Assembly (NCBI GenBank): GCA_009760855.2
Contig: WPIO01000186.1
Location: 1 to 64,000 of the forward strand
Direction: 5' to 3'
Origin: Cristatella mucedo
Taxonomy: Eukaryota; Bryozoa; Phylactolaemata; Cristatellidae
DNA length: 64,000 nucleotides
The notes beneath the pieces were generated by a model. It worked only from the letters and a program-made list of their open reading frames with translations. It did not search any database and was not told where the DNA came from. Numbering within the stretch: the first letter of the stretch is position 1; every line of letters begins with the position of its first letter. Below, in pieces: positions 44,976-57,534 of this stretch. The position numbers were made by a program, and so were the translations under genes.

Positions 44976-46837
44976 TTTTTGTTATTGCCTTGTCGCTAAT
45001 GAATGGCAGAATCGTAAAGTGTCGTAGGTGACATCACGAACTTGCAGCCGTTTGTTCAAACACCATGCACAGAGTCAGACGTCATAGTTTCAACCGTAAG
45101 CTGTCAAAATCAACCCTTCAATTGGTTTCAGAAGTGCATTCTCTTGTTAACTTTTAGATGGCTTGAAAGGAGAACGCCTTAAAAAACATGCACAGGTATA
45201 CCTCACCGGATGCTATGGGTGTCTGTCTCCATGCCATCTCTTAGTTCGCCTGAGCACTTTACAGAGCGGCTGATCTGACTCCAACTTGAGGCTTTCATTG
45301 AAAATAAATGCTTACTTACTTATGTTGTCTAAAATGCACGGCGTAATTGCAAAGGATTGCAAAAGCAACATTGCAAAGGACATGAAGCCCAATAAAAAGC
45401 TAGAAGTGCCATTAACATCTTAAATAGAACTGAAAACTCCCAGAGACTGAGTTACATGTTGTACCAAATCAACAACATGTACTTGCAGTGAGTTAGGTTA
45501 CGTATCTCCGAAATAAGCATGTTAATTATTTATGACTACTAAAAGTATGTGAGAAATAACCTTACCCAAAGTTGCGAACAATTAAAAATGCACCTTACAA
45601 TGTCACGCATGGAAAATATCCTTTTATTATCAGTGCATCATCAACCCATGGGGTGCTGCTAAATTAAAATATCAATTATTATTGACTCGTTACAGCAATT
45701 TCCTAATTTTAGAAAACACCAGAAAATGAACTGTCTTTCTAGTGTTTACTATGAAACGCAGTGAGCGCTGGAATTATCTCGATGCCTTTACATTGTCAGG
45801 TACTGGACTTAAGCATGCCTTGTTTTCTTTAGTTGGAAGTAATGGGATTTCTAAGTCTCACATAACTGGTAGACATAATATTGCCTTTCTAGTGTTTACC
45901 GGTAATAACAGCTACATCAGTGTAAATGTTAGGCTAGTGACGCTTATATGGCTACCCTAGTGCTCTGTTGAGATTCTAAAGCAGAAATGTGCAAGTGACA
46001 ATGGTAGGGATTTGCAGATCAATACTAATACGAGGATCTCGTCAGTGGTCAGCTATTGTAAACGGGTAATCTTTTGTGATCAAGGAACTAATTCTAAGAG
46101 GGTTAGAAAATGTGTCGAAGTATTTCTTCCTTCATAGCAGGTGTGCCTGGTATGGCTGTTGTATTATGTTAACCTATATTTAATGTGTTGACTTATTCCT
46201 GTTGAAATAGAATAATATGAAGAAGACTGTGTCCATTCCACTTCATCATCAGAAGTAGAATGCTAATATTGACATTGAAAAATTCATTATCAGTGCTCAA
46301 GAGTACTCTTCATGAACAGCCAAATGCAATTTTAGTCGGTTTGAGGTCCGATTAGTTTACTAGCGAGCTTGTTCCTATTGATTACCTATCCGGATTTAGA
46401 ATTGAACGAAAATATGAAGTCAAACTTACGAGGGGCAGAACCGCTGGGCATAGAGCTGTTTATAATCTGATTTACTATGAAAAGGTGCACGCGTGGGGTA
46501 CCATTAGACTAAGTTACTCGTAAGCTGTCTGTTATTTTGTGATACAATTAGTTTAAGTCGCAACACGCTAATTTAGTTGACATTTAAATAATTGACCCTT
46601 CAAATATATTTGAAAAGCAGTGCGTCAGATGGTCAATGCAATGGTACTCATTTCTGAACTATAATTACGGCTCGAGGGACTAAAGACCGACAGTAGGTTC
46701 AGCACTCCAAACCATCAAGCCATCGAGAGTATTATTTCATAGGGCCGTCGGCACTGGGTGCTTATACACCGTCTTTATGTAGCCATTTAGTAGCTCCAGC
46801 AGAATCCCGGTGTTACGATCACTCTTCCTGTACAGCA
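44976..46837. other. No gene recognised
   Basis: AT-rich intergenic sequence. A 72-codon frame at 45742-45960 has no motif, splice support or paralogue. No repeat family is recognised except weak traces. Confidence 0.4.
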
Positions 46838-46905
46838 CGTTTTAAGTGCCAAGGAGGAGATTAAGTTCTATATTGGTACCAAGCCAAATTATTATTATCA
46901 TTGCA
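46838..46905 (+). mobile_element. Worn L2/SINE hairpin tail
   Basis: ttttaagtgccaaggaggag, attaagttct and a closing tggtaccaagcc followed by attattattatc. Head not identifiable. Confidence 0.4.
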
Positions 46906-47004
46906 GTGTGAATAAATGTATAGACTTCTACTTGCAAATTTTAAAGATACGTACAACCTTTACACGTGTTTTGAACAGTATTTATGGACCATATTCACCA
47001 TTTG

Positions 47005-47225
47005 GATTGATGCGTTCTAGGAAGTAGCAGACACCCTCAAGGGTGGTCAGCCACCCATGCCCGTAAAACTCGAGAAGAGTTTGGAATCTCGACGTATATT
47101 CTGAATAGATGAGGTTTCTAACGACTGCACATAGTCATCCACGTACATTCCGTAGAGCTGGAGCTGCATAGGCATCTTATGGCATTTCAGGAATTCTTCA
47201 CAAACTTCTCTATTGTTGTGCTATT
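47005..47225 (-). mobile_element. BEL/Pao-like reverse-transcriptase remnant
   Basis: The minus strand reads EFLKCHKMPMQLQLYGMYVD with DYVQSLETSS next. The YVDD box followed by a short acidic stretch is the layout of BEL/Pao catalytic regions (xFYVDDxLxSxxTxEEA). Only about 70 codons are readable before a stop. No LTRs or other domains are seen. Confidence 0.35.
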
Positions 47226-47451
47226 ACGATGATGTATTTAATTTGCATTAAATCTGTAATTTGCAATGCTACACGGGTGAATTAACCGTTGCCTATATAT
47301 CCTCGTTGAATTCATCTTGATGGTAGTTGCATTATCCAGAAGTGATAAATATGCGTTTCATTTGACTAAATTTTTAAGATCCGTGTTTTAGCCAAATGCA
47401 CAAGGCCTATCTTCAAGTGACGAGCAAGAGCTCGTGTATCTACGGTTTCAG

Positions 47452-47725
47452 GAGACGTCCGGTTAACTATGGATAAGAATACTGCATATGTCGGAGAAGA
47501 GGTGAAGCTTACGTGCCACGTTCCAGCTGCGCCACCCATCATTTGGGTAACGATTCGCGGTAATTCAAGTCGGATTCGAGATCGTGTTACAATGATGGAA
47601 AGACCATAAATAATGGCGTACTTGGTGCCGCAACGTTTACATCCTGTCAAGCTAATTTGATAAGTGGAGCCTATACGGTACCTGTCTTTGCTAGAAAGTC
47701 AATGGAACAGTAGTACACGTTCCAG
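47452..47725 (+). pseudogene. Ig-like exon with two frameshifts
   Basis: Acceptor tacggtttcag in phase 1 and donor GTATAT in phase 1. The first frame reads NTAYVGEEVKLTCHV then APPIIWVTIRGNSSRI, giving the B-strand cysteine and the C-strand tryptophan of a classic Ig domain. After a one-base shift the next frame reads NNGVLGAATFTSCQ and ISGAYTVPVFARK. After another shift, VNGTVVHVPG resembles the G strand. The length (274) is not a multiple of three. It is upstream of copy B on the same strand, so it is likely a lost or decayed ectodomain exon of that gene or of a neighbouring paralogue. Sequencing error could explain the shifts. Confidence 0.55.
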
Positions 47726-48299
47726 GTATATTATAGAAGCTCTTTAGAATCAGACACCGGAGTCGTCACTGCTACTCAGTCTCAGCTTCTACGAGTAATA
47801 TATAAGTAATATAGCCAGCATACTTACTGCCTGCTATGTCACGAATAATTCTGTGTTGGCTGGAACTGCGAAACAGTGATACTAATAATAGGTCCAATAA
47901 TTTCTAACAGAACTCAATATGCCTTCAAGAACATTGGACAAAAGTGAAAGAATTGTAGCAGACGATGGCTAGAAAGGAATCATGCTGAAAAGACTGTGCT
48001 AAAGCACTAGTCTTTTCTCCTTAGTCAGGCGAATCAACCTCAAGTAATGTGCATGCAACCTTCAAACAGCTGCTGTTTGGCCAGTAATTGAGTAATACGT
48101 ATGACAATCATGATTACGTTCGTAATATATTTGAGCAACTTGAACAACTTCTATGCCATTCTCTCTTCAACCATTCCTTTCATTGACACTAGAACAGGTC
48201 ATGGCCGACCAACTGAACTCAGATATGGAAAATTAAAACTGTGCGAGAAACTTCCTGTCAGATTTTACATCGAATCACATTACAGAGAGTCAGCATTTC

Positions 48300-49210
48300 T
48301 TCGGGTAAATATCGATCTACTTATTAATGCAGAATTATGTAAAGTGTCTCTTCTTGTTGCGAGGTATTTCGGCAGCTTTTAATGTTATCGACCCCCGAGT
48401 CCTATTCGAGCTCCTTTAAGTTTTCCAATGCATCAGTTATTCATCACTACAATAGTTAGAGTACTATTTCAGTGGGAGACTAAAGATTATTGATGTGAAT
48501 GGACCAAGATCTGCCTACGCACTACTGAAGAATGAGGTTACTAAGGGCTCTTTGCTTGGTCAGGTTCATTTAACTGTTTTTGGTCTTTATTTTGCCGATA
48601 TAATTGCCAGGCGAAATATTGGCTTTGGCTTCTCTGCAGTTTACAATCAGTTGTACCTTTGCATGGATTGGTCCCAGACCTCTAGCACGTCAAATTTCCT
48701 CCCCTCCCCTCCTGTGTGTAGTGATGACGTCCGCACGTGGATAGCAGCAATTTGCCATTAATCGACTTATGATAAAACCAACTAGTTACGAGCATACAAA
48801 GTGAGATTCGGAAATCGGAATGGTTAACGCTTAAAATCGGCTCTCTCAGCACATCTCCTGCTGAATCTGCACGAAATCTAGGTGTGTTTGTGTAAAGCGA
48901 CCTATCATTTGACGACACATCTGCTCCAAAGTTAGGTCAGCTTACTTTAAGCTACATATCATCGCTAAAATTTGGGCTTGTTTAGACATGGAAAAAAAAC
49001 CTTAAATAGGCCACGCGTTTCGACAATGCATCTAGATTTCTGTTGCTCACTGCTGGTCGGTCCACCGGCCCGTGCAATCATGCGTTTGCATTCGATGCAA
49101 AAATCTGCAGATTGGCTTGTCTGTCGTGAGTATTACAATTGCTACGCCACACAAATCTCGCAGACCTGCACTGGCTCTCATATCACATCCCATTCAATGT
49201 GGGCAATCAG
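48300..49210 (+). mobile_element. L2-like LINE (family 1) RT fragment, sense
   Basis: Decayed sense copy: the region around gagtcagcatttcttcgg, then a frame with LYLCMDWSQTSSTSNF (family 1 reads LYLCFDPSQPSSTSNS). LDFCCSLLVGPPARAI and ADWLVCRE lie near 49030-49130. Stops throughout. Confidence 0.6.
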
Positions 49211-49224
49211 ATCTTATAATAAGA

Positions 49225-49660
49225 TTGTAGCTACAGAAAACAGAGACCTACAAGTGAGTGACGTCAGCTTGAAATTAAGACTTTGCATTGCCCCTGGAAC
49301 CAGCTCAGGTCGAATAGAAGAGTTCTGCATTAAATGTAAACATCGCATTGCACATGCCGGGAGACCAGCAATCAAGCAGTGAATTTCAGAGGTCGAGATA
49401 GGTTTTCACTAGTGCATAGACCTATGTAGACGTAATATGCGAAGCAACTCCCAATTTTAGTAATGTTATGCAGTCAAAATAATGCACAGTTGAGTGTGAA
49501 GCTGATGTGCTTGTCTTGCAAAACGTCAATGTCAAACACAACACCTAGCTTTCGTTTATATTCTGCAGGAAATACGCTGGCTGAAACAATTTCCTGCATT
49601 GCGTTTTCCAATTCCGGAATCACACCAGGTGTGACCATATCTAGCGACCCCTTATAGTTC
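49225..49660 (-). mobile_element. L2-like fragment, antisense (copy B of 1-400)
   Basis: Same fragment as at 1-400, with small differences. Part of segmental duplication block 1. Confidence 0.6.
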
Positions 49661-49839
49661 TAAAGGCATAGCATCTCACGGTCAATTTTGCTTCGTCTTA
49701 GCAAAAAACTTACTCTGCTAATTGGAAAGTGTAACATGCATTCAAAGATCAATCTTCAAATAAGGAAATATGAAAATCTGCATACTTTAAACTTACTGGC
49801 TTTGTATTGTTGCCTAGCTTCAGCTCGTAGACCAACACT

Positions 49840-50130
49840 AACACCAACACACTTATTTAGGACAGCATTTACTGGGTCCGTCTGACTCGTCCTCCATGTG
49901 CTTATGCCTGCTGACACTGCATGCTGTCACTAACCAAATTTGCATGCTGACCCTGTGCATGTCACCCCTAACCATGCTATTCATTTTGTTTTTTTATCAA
50001 GCATGAAATTACTCACCATTCATTCGCATTTCCCTTTGTAGCAAATGTAGAGTGCCTGGAGAGAGATTGAGTTCTCTGAGGGCGCTTTATCAAGTGCATT
50101 ATTTGTATTGTTATTATTATTGTTATTCTT
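49840..50130 (+). mobile_element. L2-like 3' end with hairpin tail (copy B)
   Basis: Counterpart of 545-850, better preserved: hairpin gtgcctggagagagattgag ... gggcgctttatcaagtg, then a broken ATT tail to about 50128. Confidence 0.72.
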
Positions 50131-50335
50131 ACTAACACTACTCCTTGAATGAGACGTAATGTGGATGCTTCTTGTGCTGCAGCACGAATGTTGTGAAAGC
50201 CTCCTGCATAAGAATTAACCCGGGCAGACGATGCTACTGGTATGCAATAGAGACTGTTAAATCAGCCACTTCGTTCTTTTCTCTTTTCCGAGTAATGACT
50301 ATTTGTTCTGATTTCGTTCGCAATCTTACATTTAG

Positions 50336-50614
50336 AAACTGCTTGTTCATCGCCAACAATCTACCCTAATCAGTTGTACTTCACAGACAGCGATTTATTC
50401 GACATAGACTGCAGCTCAGTTTGCAACGATACTCATTCATGTATAATACTATCCACATGCCAACGCGACGAACTTATGGTGCGTGAGTATATTGCCAACA
50501 AGGTAGCCAAGATCGATACAGCTTCGGAAAAATGGCACAACGGCTCAGTTAAGTGTGCAGTGCTGAATCATACGCTTCCTAGCACGGACACTCGAGGCAA
50601 ACTGACGATTAATT
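50336..50614 (+). CDS. Ig-like domain exon of receptor copy B
   Basis: Same length (93 codons), phase 1 ends and splice sites as 1047-1325, with no stop or frameshift. It keeps FDIDCSS, the W in EKWHNGS, VKCAVLN and GKLTI. Compared codon by codon with copy A I count 23 replacement and 7 silent codons. Three replacements create new cysteines (S to C near the start, F to C and Y to C in the middle). Twelve replacements and only one silent change fall in a 25-codon stretch just after the first core cysteine. The open frame despite this divergence supports function, and the extra cysteines may form an added disulphide. Confidence 0.62.
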
Positions 50615-50712
50615 GTGAGTAACATGGAAGAACAATTTTTTTCTCACACTAGATCTTTGACAGGATACGTTTATTGCAGATATTAAGAGGCTTACCGATT
50701 TGCATATGACAT

Positions 50713-53700
50713 TAATATTAATAATAATTATAATAATAATGTATATGATAAAGTGCCCTCAGAGAACTTTATCTCTTTCTAGGCGCTTAAATTTTGCTGC
50801 AAAAGGAGATGCAATTAAATGATAATTAAAATCATGCTTGAAAAACAAACAAAATGAATAACATGGTTAGGGGTGACATGCACAGGGTCAGCATGCAAAT
50901 GTGGTTAGTGGCGGCGTGCACAGTGTCAGCACGCATAAGCACAAGAAGGATGAATTACAGGGACCCACTAATTATTGTCCAAAATAGGTGTGTTTTTAAG
51001 CTCATTTTAAATGTGGTCAGGTCAGGGGATGTCTGACACAGTTCGGGAGGTAGTTCCAGGCTTTGGAAGCATACGAACTAAATGCACGGTCTCCAAAGAA
51101 TTTGAGATTTGTGCGAGGTATTTCTAGAGTGTTGGATTCCGAAAAGCGGGTGTTACGGTGCCTGATGGGGGAGTATGTCGGAGAGATATGCTGGAGCCAT
51201 AGATTGAAGGGACCTAAAAGTGAGCGACAAAACCTTTAAGTCAATCCGTTGCTTGACTGGTATCCAGTGCACGTCGGAGAGAAGTGGAGTAATGTGGCAA
51301 CGGCGACGCTCTCGACATACAAGCCTAGCTGCCGAGTTTTGCACCAGCTGCAATCGCCTGATCGCACATGCTGGTAGGCCAGTAAGCAGTGAGTTGCAGA
51401 AGTCGAGACGACATGTCACGAGTGCATGGACCAACTTAGACGTGGTATCGTTATCTAAACAAGCCCTAATTTTAGCAATGTTATGAAGCTGAAAATAGGC
51501 GGATTTGACTGTGGAGCTGATATGGTCGTCTAACGAGAGGTTGCTTTGGAATATGACACCTAGATTTCGAGCTGATTTAACTGAAGATATGCTGGCAGAG
51601 CCAATTTTGAGAGTCAGCCTTTCCAATCTCTACATCACACTGGGTTTGCCCATAACTAGTAAGTTAGTTTTATCAGCGTTAAGTTTTAGAAAATTTGCTG
51701 CCATCCATGTGGGGATGTCATCAATGCATGCAGCTAGTGAGTTTAGAGAATTTGAGGTGCTCGAAGGCTGGGAGGGATCAAAGCAAAGGTACAACTGAGT
51801 GTCATCTGCATAGAAGTGAAATCCTAGATTGTGCTTGACAATCACATCAGCAAGAGGCAGAGTATAAACCGTGAAAAGAACCGGACCTGGCACCGAGCCC
51901 TGAGGTACTCCATATTTCAGAGGTACTTCAGATGATCTTTGTCCATTCACGTCAATACTCTGGAGTCTCCCACTGAGATAGGACCTGAACCACTGCAGAG
52001 CAGTGCCAGTGATGCCCAGGCGAGATGAGAGGCGCTCTAGAAGAACTTTATGATCGATGGTATCAAAAGCTGCCGAACGTTCAAGCAAAACAAGCAGAGA
52101 CACTACCCATGTCTGCATTCCTAAGTAGGTCGTTGTACACCTAAAGCAATGCTGACTCTTTGGAGTGATTAGCTCTAAAGCCAGACTGGAACTTACTAGC
52201 AAGGTGTGAGGTTTCGATATACCAGTTCAACTGGTCTGCCACGACCCGTTCGAGTGTCTTTGATAGGAATGGGAGAAGGGAAACTGGGCGGTAGTTGCTC
52301 AAGTTTTCTTGGTCAAGTGTAGTTTTCTTGAGAAGTGGCCTGACTTCAGCTTTTTTGAAAGGTGCTGGGACATGACCTGAGGCTAATGACATATTAATTA
52401 TGTTAGTTATGCATGGCAGCAGCAGATCAATGCAACGTAGGAGCAGGACAGCGGGAACAGGGTTCAGAGGACTGGCTGTCTTCTTTGATTGAGATACGAA
52501 CTTTAGGACTAGATTACTAGTGACCTGCTTAAATGCAGACATTGAGGTGCTGCCAGGAACCGAGGAACAGCATTCTAGTGGGGAGGTTGTCATCGCAGGG
52601 ATGGATTCCCTGATCTTGTCTATCTTCTGCACAAAGAATCGAGAGAAGTGATCGGCTAGATCATCTCAAGGATCATCAGGTAAGGAGCTAATCTGGGAAC
52701 GGTTGAGGAGATGGTTTATTGTCAACATCAGCATTTTTGGATTGTGCGTCTGTGATTCAGCAATGTTTTAGTAAAAACTAGACTTAGCCTTTGCTAGGAT
52801 CAATTGGTACGACCTACAGTAGTCTTCATATGCCTGTCGATGGAAAGTTAGTCCGGATCTTTGGTATGCTTTTTCAAGCTTTCGTTTAGTAGACTTGGCT
52901 AGTTTAATGTCTGGGGTAAGCCATAGGCCGTCTGGGCGGGGGCGCACAGTGAGCATTGTCAGAGGGGCAAACTCGTCCAGCGTGTCAGCTAGTGTCGTGT
53001 TGAAGCTATCTACCAATGATGACAGATCGAAGGGAGGATTGAGCAGCAGAGGTGAAGCAGATATTCTCGCACGGACAGCATCGATGTCAAGGATCTTGAG
53101 GTTTCGCGATTCACAGGTTATTTTAGAGGAGGATGTGGGCACACACTGTAGATTGAATGAGATCTGCATGTGGTCAGATAAGCATGATTTGGTAATAATT
53201 AGTGATGACAAAGTGCAGTTACATGAGAAAATCTGGTTGAGTGTGTGACCCTTGATGTTGTTAGGGCCATGCACATGAGCCACAAGAGACAATGAGTCAG
53301 TCAATGCATGAAATTCAGTGCTGAAAGCGTCAGATAAGTTATCAAAGTGAACGTTGAAATCACCCATTACGAGGAAGGATCGATTTCTTGCACACAGAAT
53401 CGAAATGAGATCGGAGAAATCTTAGATAAAGGAGGATTTGGTACCTTGTGGGCGATAGACTACTGCCACTATCGGTAGCTTGTTTTCGGGTGAGACCAAG
53501 ACAATTGATTCAAAAGACTGCTTCGAGGGTACCGAAAATGGCTTGAAGTTGAATTTCGAGCACACGACAATAGCAACTCCACCTCCAGTTTTGATTGATC
53601 TAGGGGTGTGAAAGAACGAGAAACCAGATGGAGTTGCGTCTTTAATTGTCGGACAGTTTATCGATTTTAGCCAAGTTTCAGTTAGGGCGAGCAGGTCGAT

Positions 53701-54170
53701 ACCATTTTCAGAAATAAGGTCGCTTATTACTAGAGGTTTATTGCACATTGAGCGAGGATTCCAAAGACAAGCCTTAAGTCTGGCCGATGGGGTTACAACA
53801 GGCTCGATGACCACTAAGTTTGAGGAATTTACAGTGACGCATGTGGGGGAGCGTGCTGAGCGGTTCGAGACAATGCTAGGAATACCGAACGAGCTGGTAC
53901 TCAGCTTGCCGGTTCCGCCCAGCGAGCGGTGTCTGAGCTGGCGGTTCCGGCCACCCAGGCGGCTAGGGGGCGCTTTTCTTTTGTTAATGCATAGTTCATG
54001 AATCTTAGCAATAACATTAATATCTAGGAATGCGTTTGAAATGTGATGAAGAAGCGATAACAGCTGCTGACGATCATAACTAACAAGCAGGTTACTAGCC
54101 GCCGGCAAAGGTAAGGCAGCCGCCTTTGTGGGAGACCCAGCAGCCCGAAGCGATAAGCGCTTAGATGTCC
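50713..54170 (-). mobile_element. Nearly complete L2-like LINE (family 1)
   Basis: Read from 54170 down. A short N-terminal region leads to the APE endonuclease with CLWNPRSMCNK, LLALTETWLKS (catalytic Glu present), GGGVAIVV, MGDFNVHFDN (53367) and SDHMQISF (about 53200). Reverse transcriptase: NYRPVSLLPFLSKTLERVVA (about 52310-52250), FQSGFRANHS, DTIDHKVLLERLSSRLG, PQGSVPGPVLF (about 51910), the catalytic FHFYADDTQLYLCF (about 51820), SARNLGVIF and NSAARLVCRERR. The 3' hairpin and AAT tract are at 50800-50713. Lesions: four premature stops (near 53420, 52765, 52670, 51630), a frameshift near 52150-52200 and a small deletion near 51155. This is few for 3.4 kb, so it is comparatively young. 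It sits in the receptor copy B intron. Confidence 0.87.
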
Positions 54171-54831
54171 ATAGGCACGTAATTTCTTAAGCGCTACGGT
54201 CAAATAACAATAAGAATAACTTTAAACAGGTCTTAGCTGTATCGTTTCCGTATACGATGTTCGCAAGAACTTCGGCTTTCGGAAGAATTCTGAAACGAAC
54301 AAGAATGCACGTTAGAGCACTCTGTCAGGAGGCGAGGTGATGCTTTCACATGCCTCTACTTTAACCAATATCCGTCTTTGGACAATTGAGAGCCTATATA
54401 CTCCTATCACTCCGATGTCGTAGAGAGTTTGAAATGAGCAATCGGCGTTCAGACTACTTCTGCATTATTAGTCAGAGCTGTAAATTAGTATCGCGCTTGA
54501 TAAGAGAAGTCCACCACAAGCTGGCTGCAGCTTTATATAATCTTCCACTTGCCACAGAGGTGTTCAGTATTGCCACCCACCAGCAGTTACCACCTGGAGG
54601 TAGCTGTACGGAGCACAGCGATAAAGATGGCGCCTTCACCGTCAGTTAGTGGTTGTCGTGACGAAGCATCGCTTTGCTGAGAGCAAAAAACTGGGATAAC
54701 TTGCAGAAAAGAAAAATAACGAATCAGGTGACAGGCTGACAGTACTGCAAAACAGGGGAATCCGACGTGGGACTAGCCCCCCCCATGTGGCATGACCAGA
54801 CTGACTAAAAGGCTACACGTTCCAAGTCGAC

Positions 54832-54918
54832 ATGGCCGACCGATCCTCTATAGCAATTAAAAGAGTAAGGCCCTCTCGTTTCACTCAAGCTTCACCAGAA
54901 GACACGGAGGAGACATAG
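54832..54918 (+). other. Short ORF conserved with copy A
   Basis: 28 codons, same start and stop positions as 4318-4404. Most residues are shared (PSRFTQA, PED, EET). The downstream open segment with LAFNWLVSHIEIL is at about 54955-55030. Role unknown; possibly transposon-derived. Confidence 0.25.
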
Positions 54919-56329
54919 CGACGGGCTCAGGCTACAGCTGACTAGAAACAGAAAAGATCTGGCCTTTAACTGGCTAGTGTCACATATTGAAATTTTAAAA
55001 CACGCTTCGACTGAATCATTTTCTAACGACAGCAAGCCTTACTAAATGCAAGCCCACTGATCGCAATCAATACCTGCAGAGTATACATTTCTAGATCTGT
55101 ATGGCTATTTAATCATCGTGAATAGATTGTAGTAATTAAATTTTGTATGAACAAACCTAAGTGGGTCACTTCGCCTCATTACTAATCAACCTACCGAAGA
55201 GGTGTCACTAACGATATTTACAAAAACGCAGATCTTCCAGAATAAACGGATCTTCAACTGTCACGGAAGCAGAAAATATAAAAAATCGAGAAATGGAACA
55301 CTAAAGTTTGTCCTGAGAGATATTATGGCTACCCAAAAATCGTGCAAACATTTTTCTCACAGTAATTTCCATGCTGAGTTCTATACCTGAGGCGAGCAGC
55401 ATTTGAAAGTTAAGTAAACATGCAGAGATCGAATAGACATGCACAGTATGTTCATGATGTTGCACTTGACGATCCTGCTCAGTAGAGCTTCACACAGAAT
55501 TTAGAAATTTGAGAACCGTTCAAATATAATACAGATCGAAAGTCAACTATTTGAAAAGTTATAACTTAATCAGGTATCAACTGTAGGATATAATCAGTCA
55601 TCCGGGTTCCGGTTGAAAGTGAGAAATCTCAATATCGGTAGATGAAAGGATTTATGTTGACTGAATGACAGATAAGACATTATCCGATCAGCTCACATAT
55701 GGCTGCATTAATGATTTGATCATCCTATTAGGGATACAGAAGTCACCCCATGGTCAATACCTCTGAAAATATTAGAGCCATTATAACCGTGCTCTGCTCC
55801 AAACTTAGTCATCCGAGCTATGCTGAAAAACTAATCATAAGAACGAGTGGGAGATCACGTGATTTGACTTTTTCAGAGCCGTTTCAATTGGTTTTCATTA
55901 AAATTTGAGCAATCCAAGCAAAGAGCTCTAACGATCTTGCTGGGATTATTTAAACATTAGTCGGTCAGCACTAGTGAAGCAGCTTAAGAAACCAAAAAGT
56001 TAGTTTATTTAACTGACTCGTTTATACAGTGGCTGGACAGCCTTAAAAGTTCTCTCTCACCACTGCTTTGCAGCTTGCAATAGACGACCGCTCCACTGCA
56101 CGACTGAAGTCCACGACAGTAGGACCGTGAAGAGTGAGCCCCGTACTAACTGTGCGGGATAGTATAGCAGCTAGATATAAAAGAGTATATTAATGCAAGT
56201 TACTGCTTTACGGATCATGGATCTATACATCCAAATCACGGTCTTGGCTAGTCACTTTGCAGGCCAGACTGTGACACATCGAAGCTGAACACTGTTTCAA
56301 ATCAGTAAACTTTGTTCACATTTTGCCGA

Positions 56330-56475
56330 GCTGGTTTGGTCGAGCGGTTAAGGTGCTCGTCCCGACCAAGGTCTGACTGAGGTCGTGGGCTCAAGCCCCG
56401 AGGCATATGTGAAGCGCCTGAATAGAGATTAAGTTATATTGGGGGGCTAAATAAATGAATTATAGTAATTACATT
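56330..56475 (+). mobile_element. tRNA-derived SINE (copy B)
   Basis: Same insertion as 5815-5942. It retains a longer tail (gaattatagtaatt), which the copy A element has lost. A box (tggtcgagcggttaagg) and B box (gggctcaagcccc) are each slightly changed. Confidence 0.78.
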
Positions 56476-57534
56476 AACATAAAAACTGGATCTGACAACA
56501 AGCTCACTTGCTCAATCCAATTTAGTAACGTGCTAAAAGGGAATCTCAAGGGAGAAAATCAACTTAAAAGTGTAACTACCATCATTGATCATGTTAATAT
56601 TGGCAAGATGCAGCAACGGTGAAAGTGGTGTAATGCACGTGTCAACCTCAGAGTACTGCTACAAAAATCCATCGAAGTGTTATTCGCCCAGAAACGGCTG
56701 AATCCAAAGTAGCAAAATAAAGAATCCATTATTCACATGTCTGACATACAGGGCTGTAATTTGAATGAGCATTTAGTTACTCTGTACGTTTTCTAGACTC
56801 TGACTCAAAATAATCGAGATTGAATGTTCTGAGATTTTTGTCGACACACCAGCAAGCATAATACGCTAAGATATCGATAGGGAGACATACTCAAGCACAC
56901 TGAAATTAAGCCATCCCACTACTATTAATCTTTGCCACGTCTAACTCGGCTTGGTATGCTGCTATCGTAAGCTACCCCAGTCAATCGCAAAATTCTGTCG
57001 GAGATTTATTATCTTGGGCTGCCCTTACCTCAATTAGTATTAACTATGCTATTAATAACCTGCATATCCCGGGTCATTTCGGCACAATAATTAACAAGAC
57101 TTGTTCAACCAAGCAAGAAGACAGTTTATTGGGCACGTGGACTCCAAAAAACCCACCCTAAACATTACAGCCAAATAATAAAAGAACGATAGTTACTCCA
57201 CAGCACAGTAAGCAGTTCTTTTTCATACTGTGATCAAGCTGATGGCATGACTGCTAGAGAAGCTCAGGTATACTGCCAGCTGGTGTACCTTCTACTAATT
57301 CTCATCCATCAACCTTCAAGAAATCAGTCATCCATCGTATTATAACCTTCATCGGAGTGAATGGGAAGCGTTCAGTTCATCAGGCCTTCAGTTCGAAAAC
57401 GCATCTATTGTTACGGCTTTTGGTGGATCTTTGCAATTCGCCCTTTGTGAGCTTCGTACCTACTTACACTGCTCCGTCTGTTTGCGGCTTTTACATCCAA
57501 ACATTTGGCAATGCTTTGTATGCAGCATCTGTAT

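Larger units (their letters stand above)
49268..50712. repeat. Segmental duplication block 1, copy B
   Basis: Collinear with 1-1424. Similarity ends at the ATT-repeat end of the full-length L2-like element, which separates this block from block 2 (54340 onward). Confidence 0.8.

Noticed and set aside
53741-54001. Plus-strand ORF over the full-length L2 element
   Set aside because: It is the shadow of the minus-strand endonuclease frame, which has recognised catalytic motifs.
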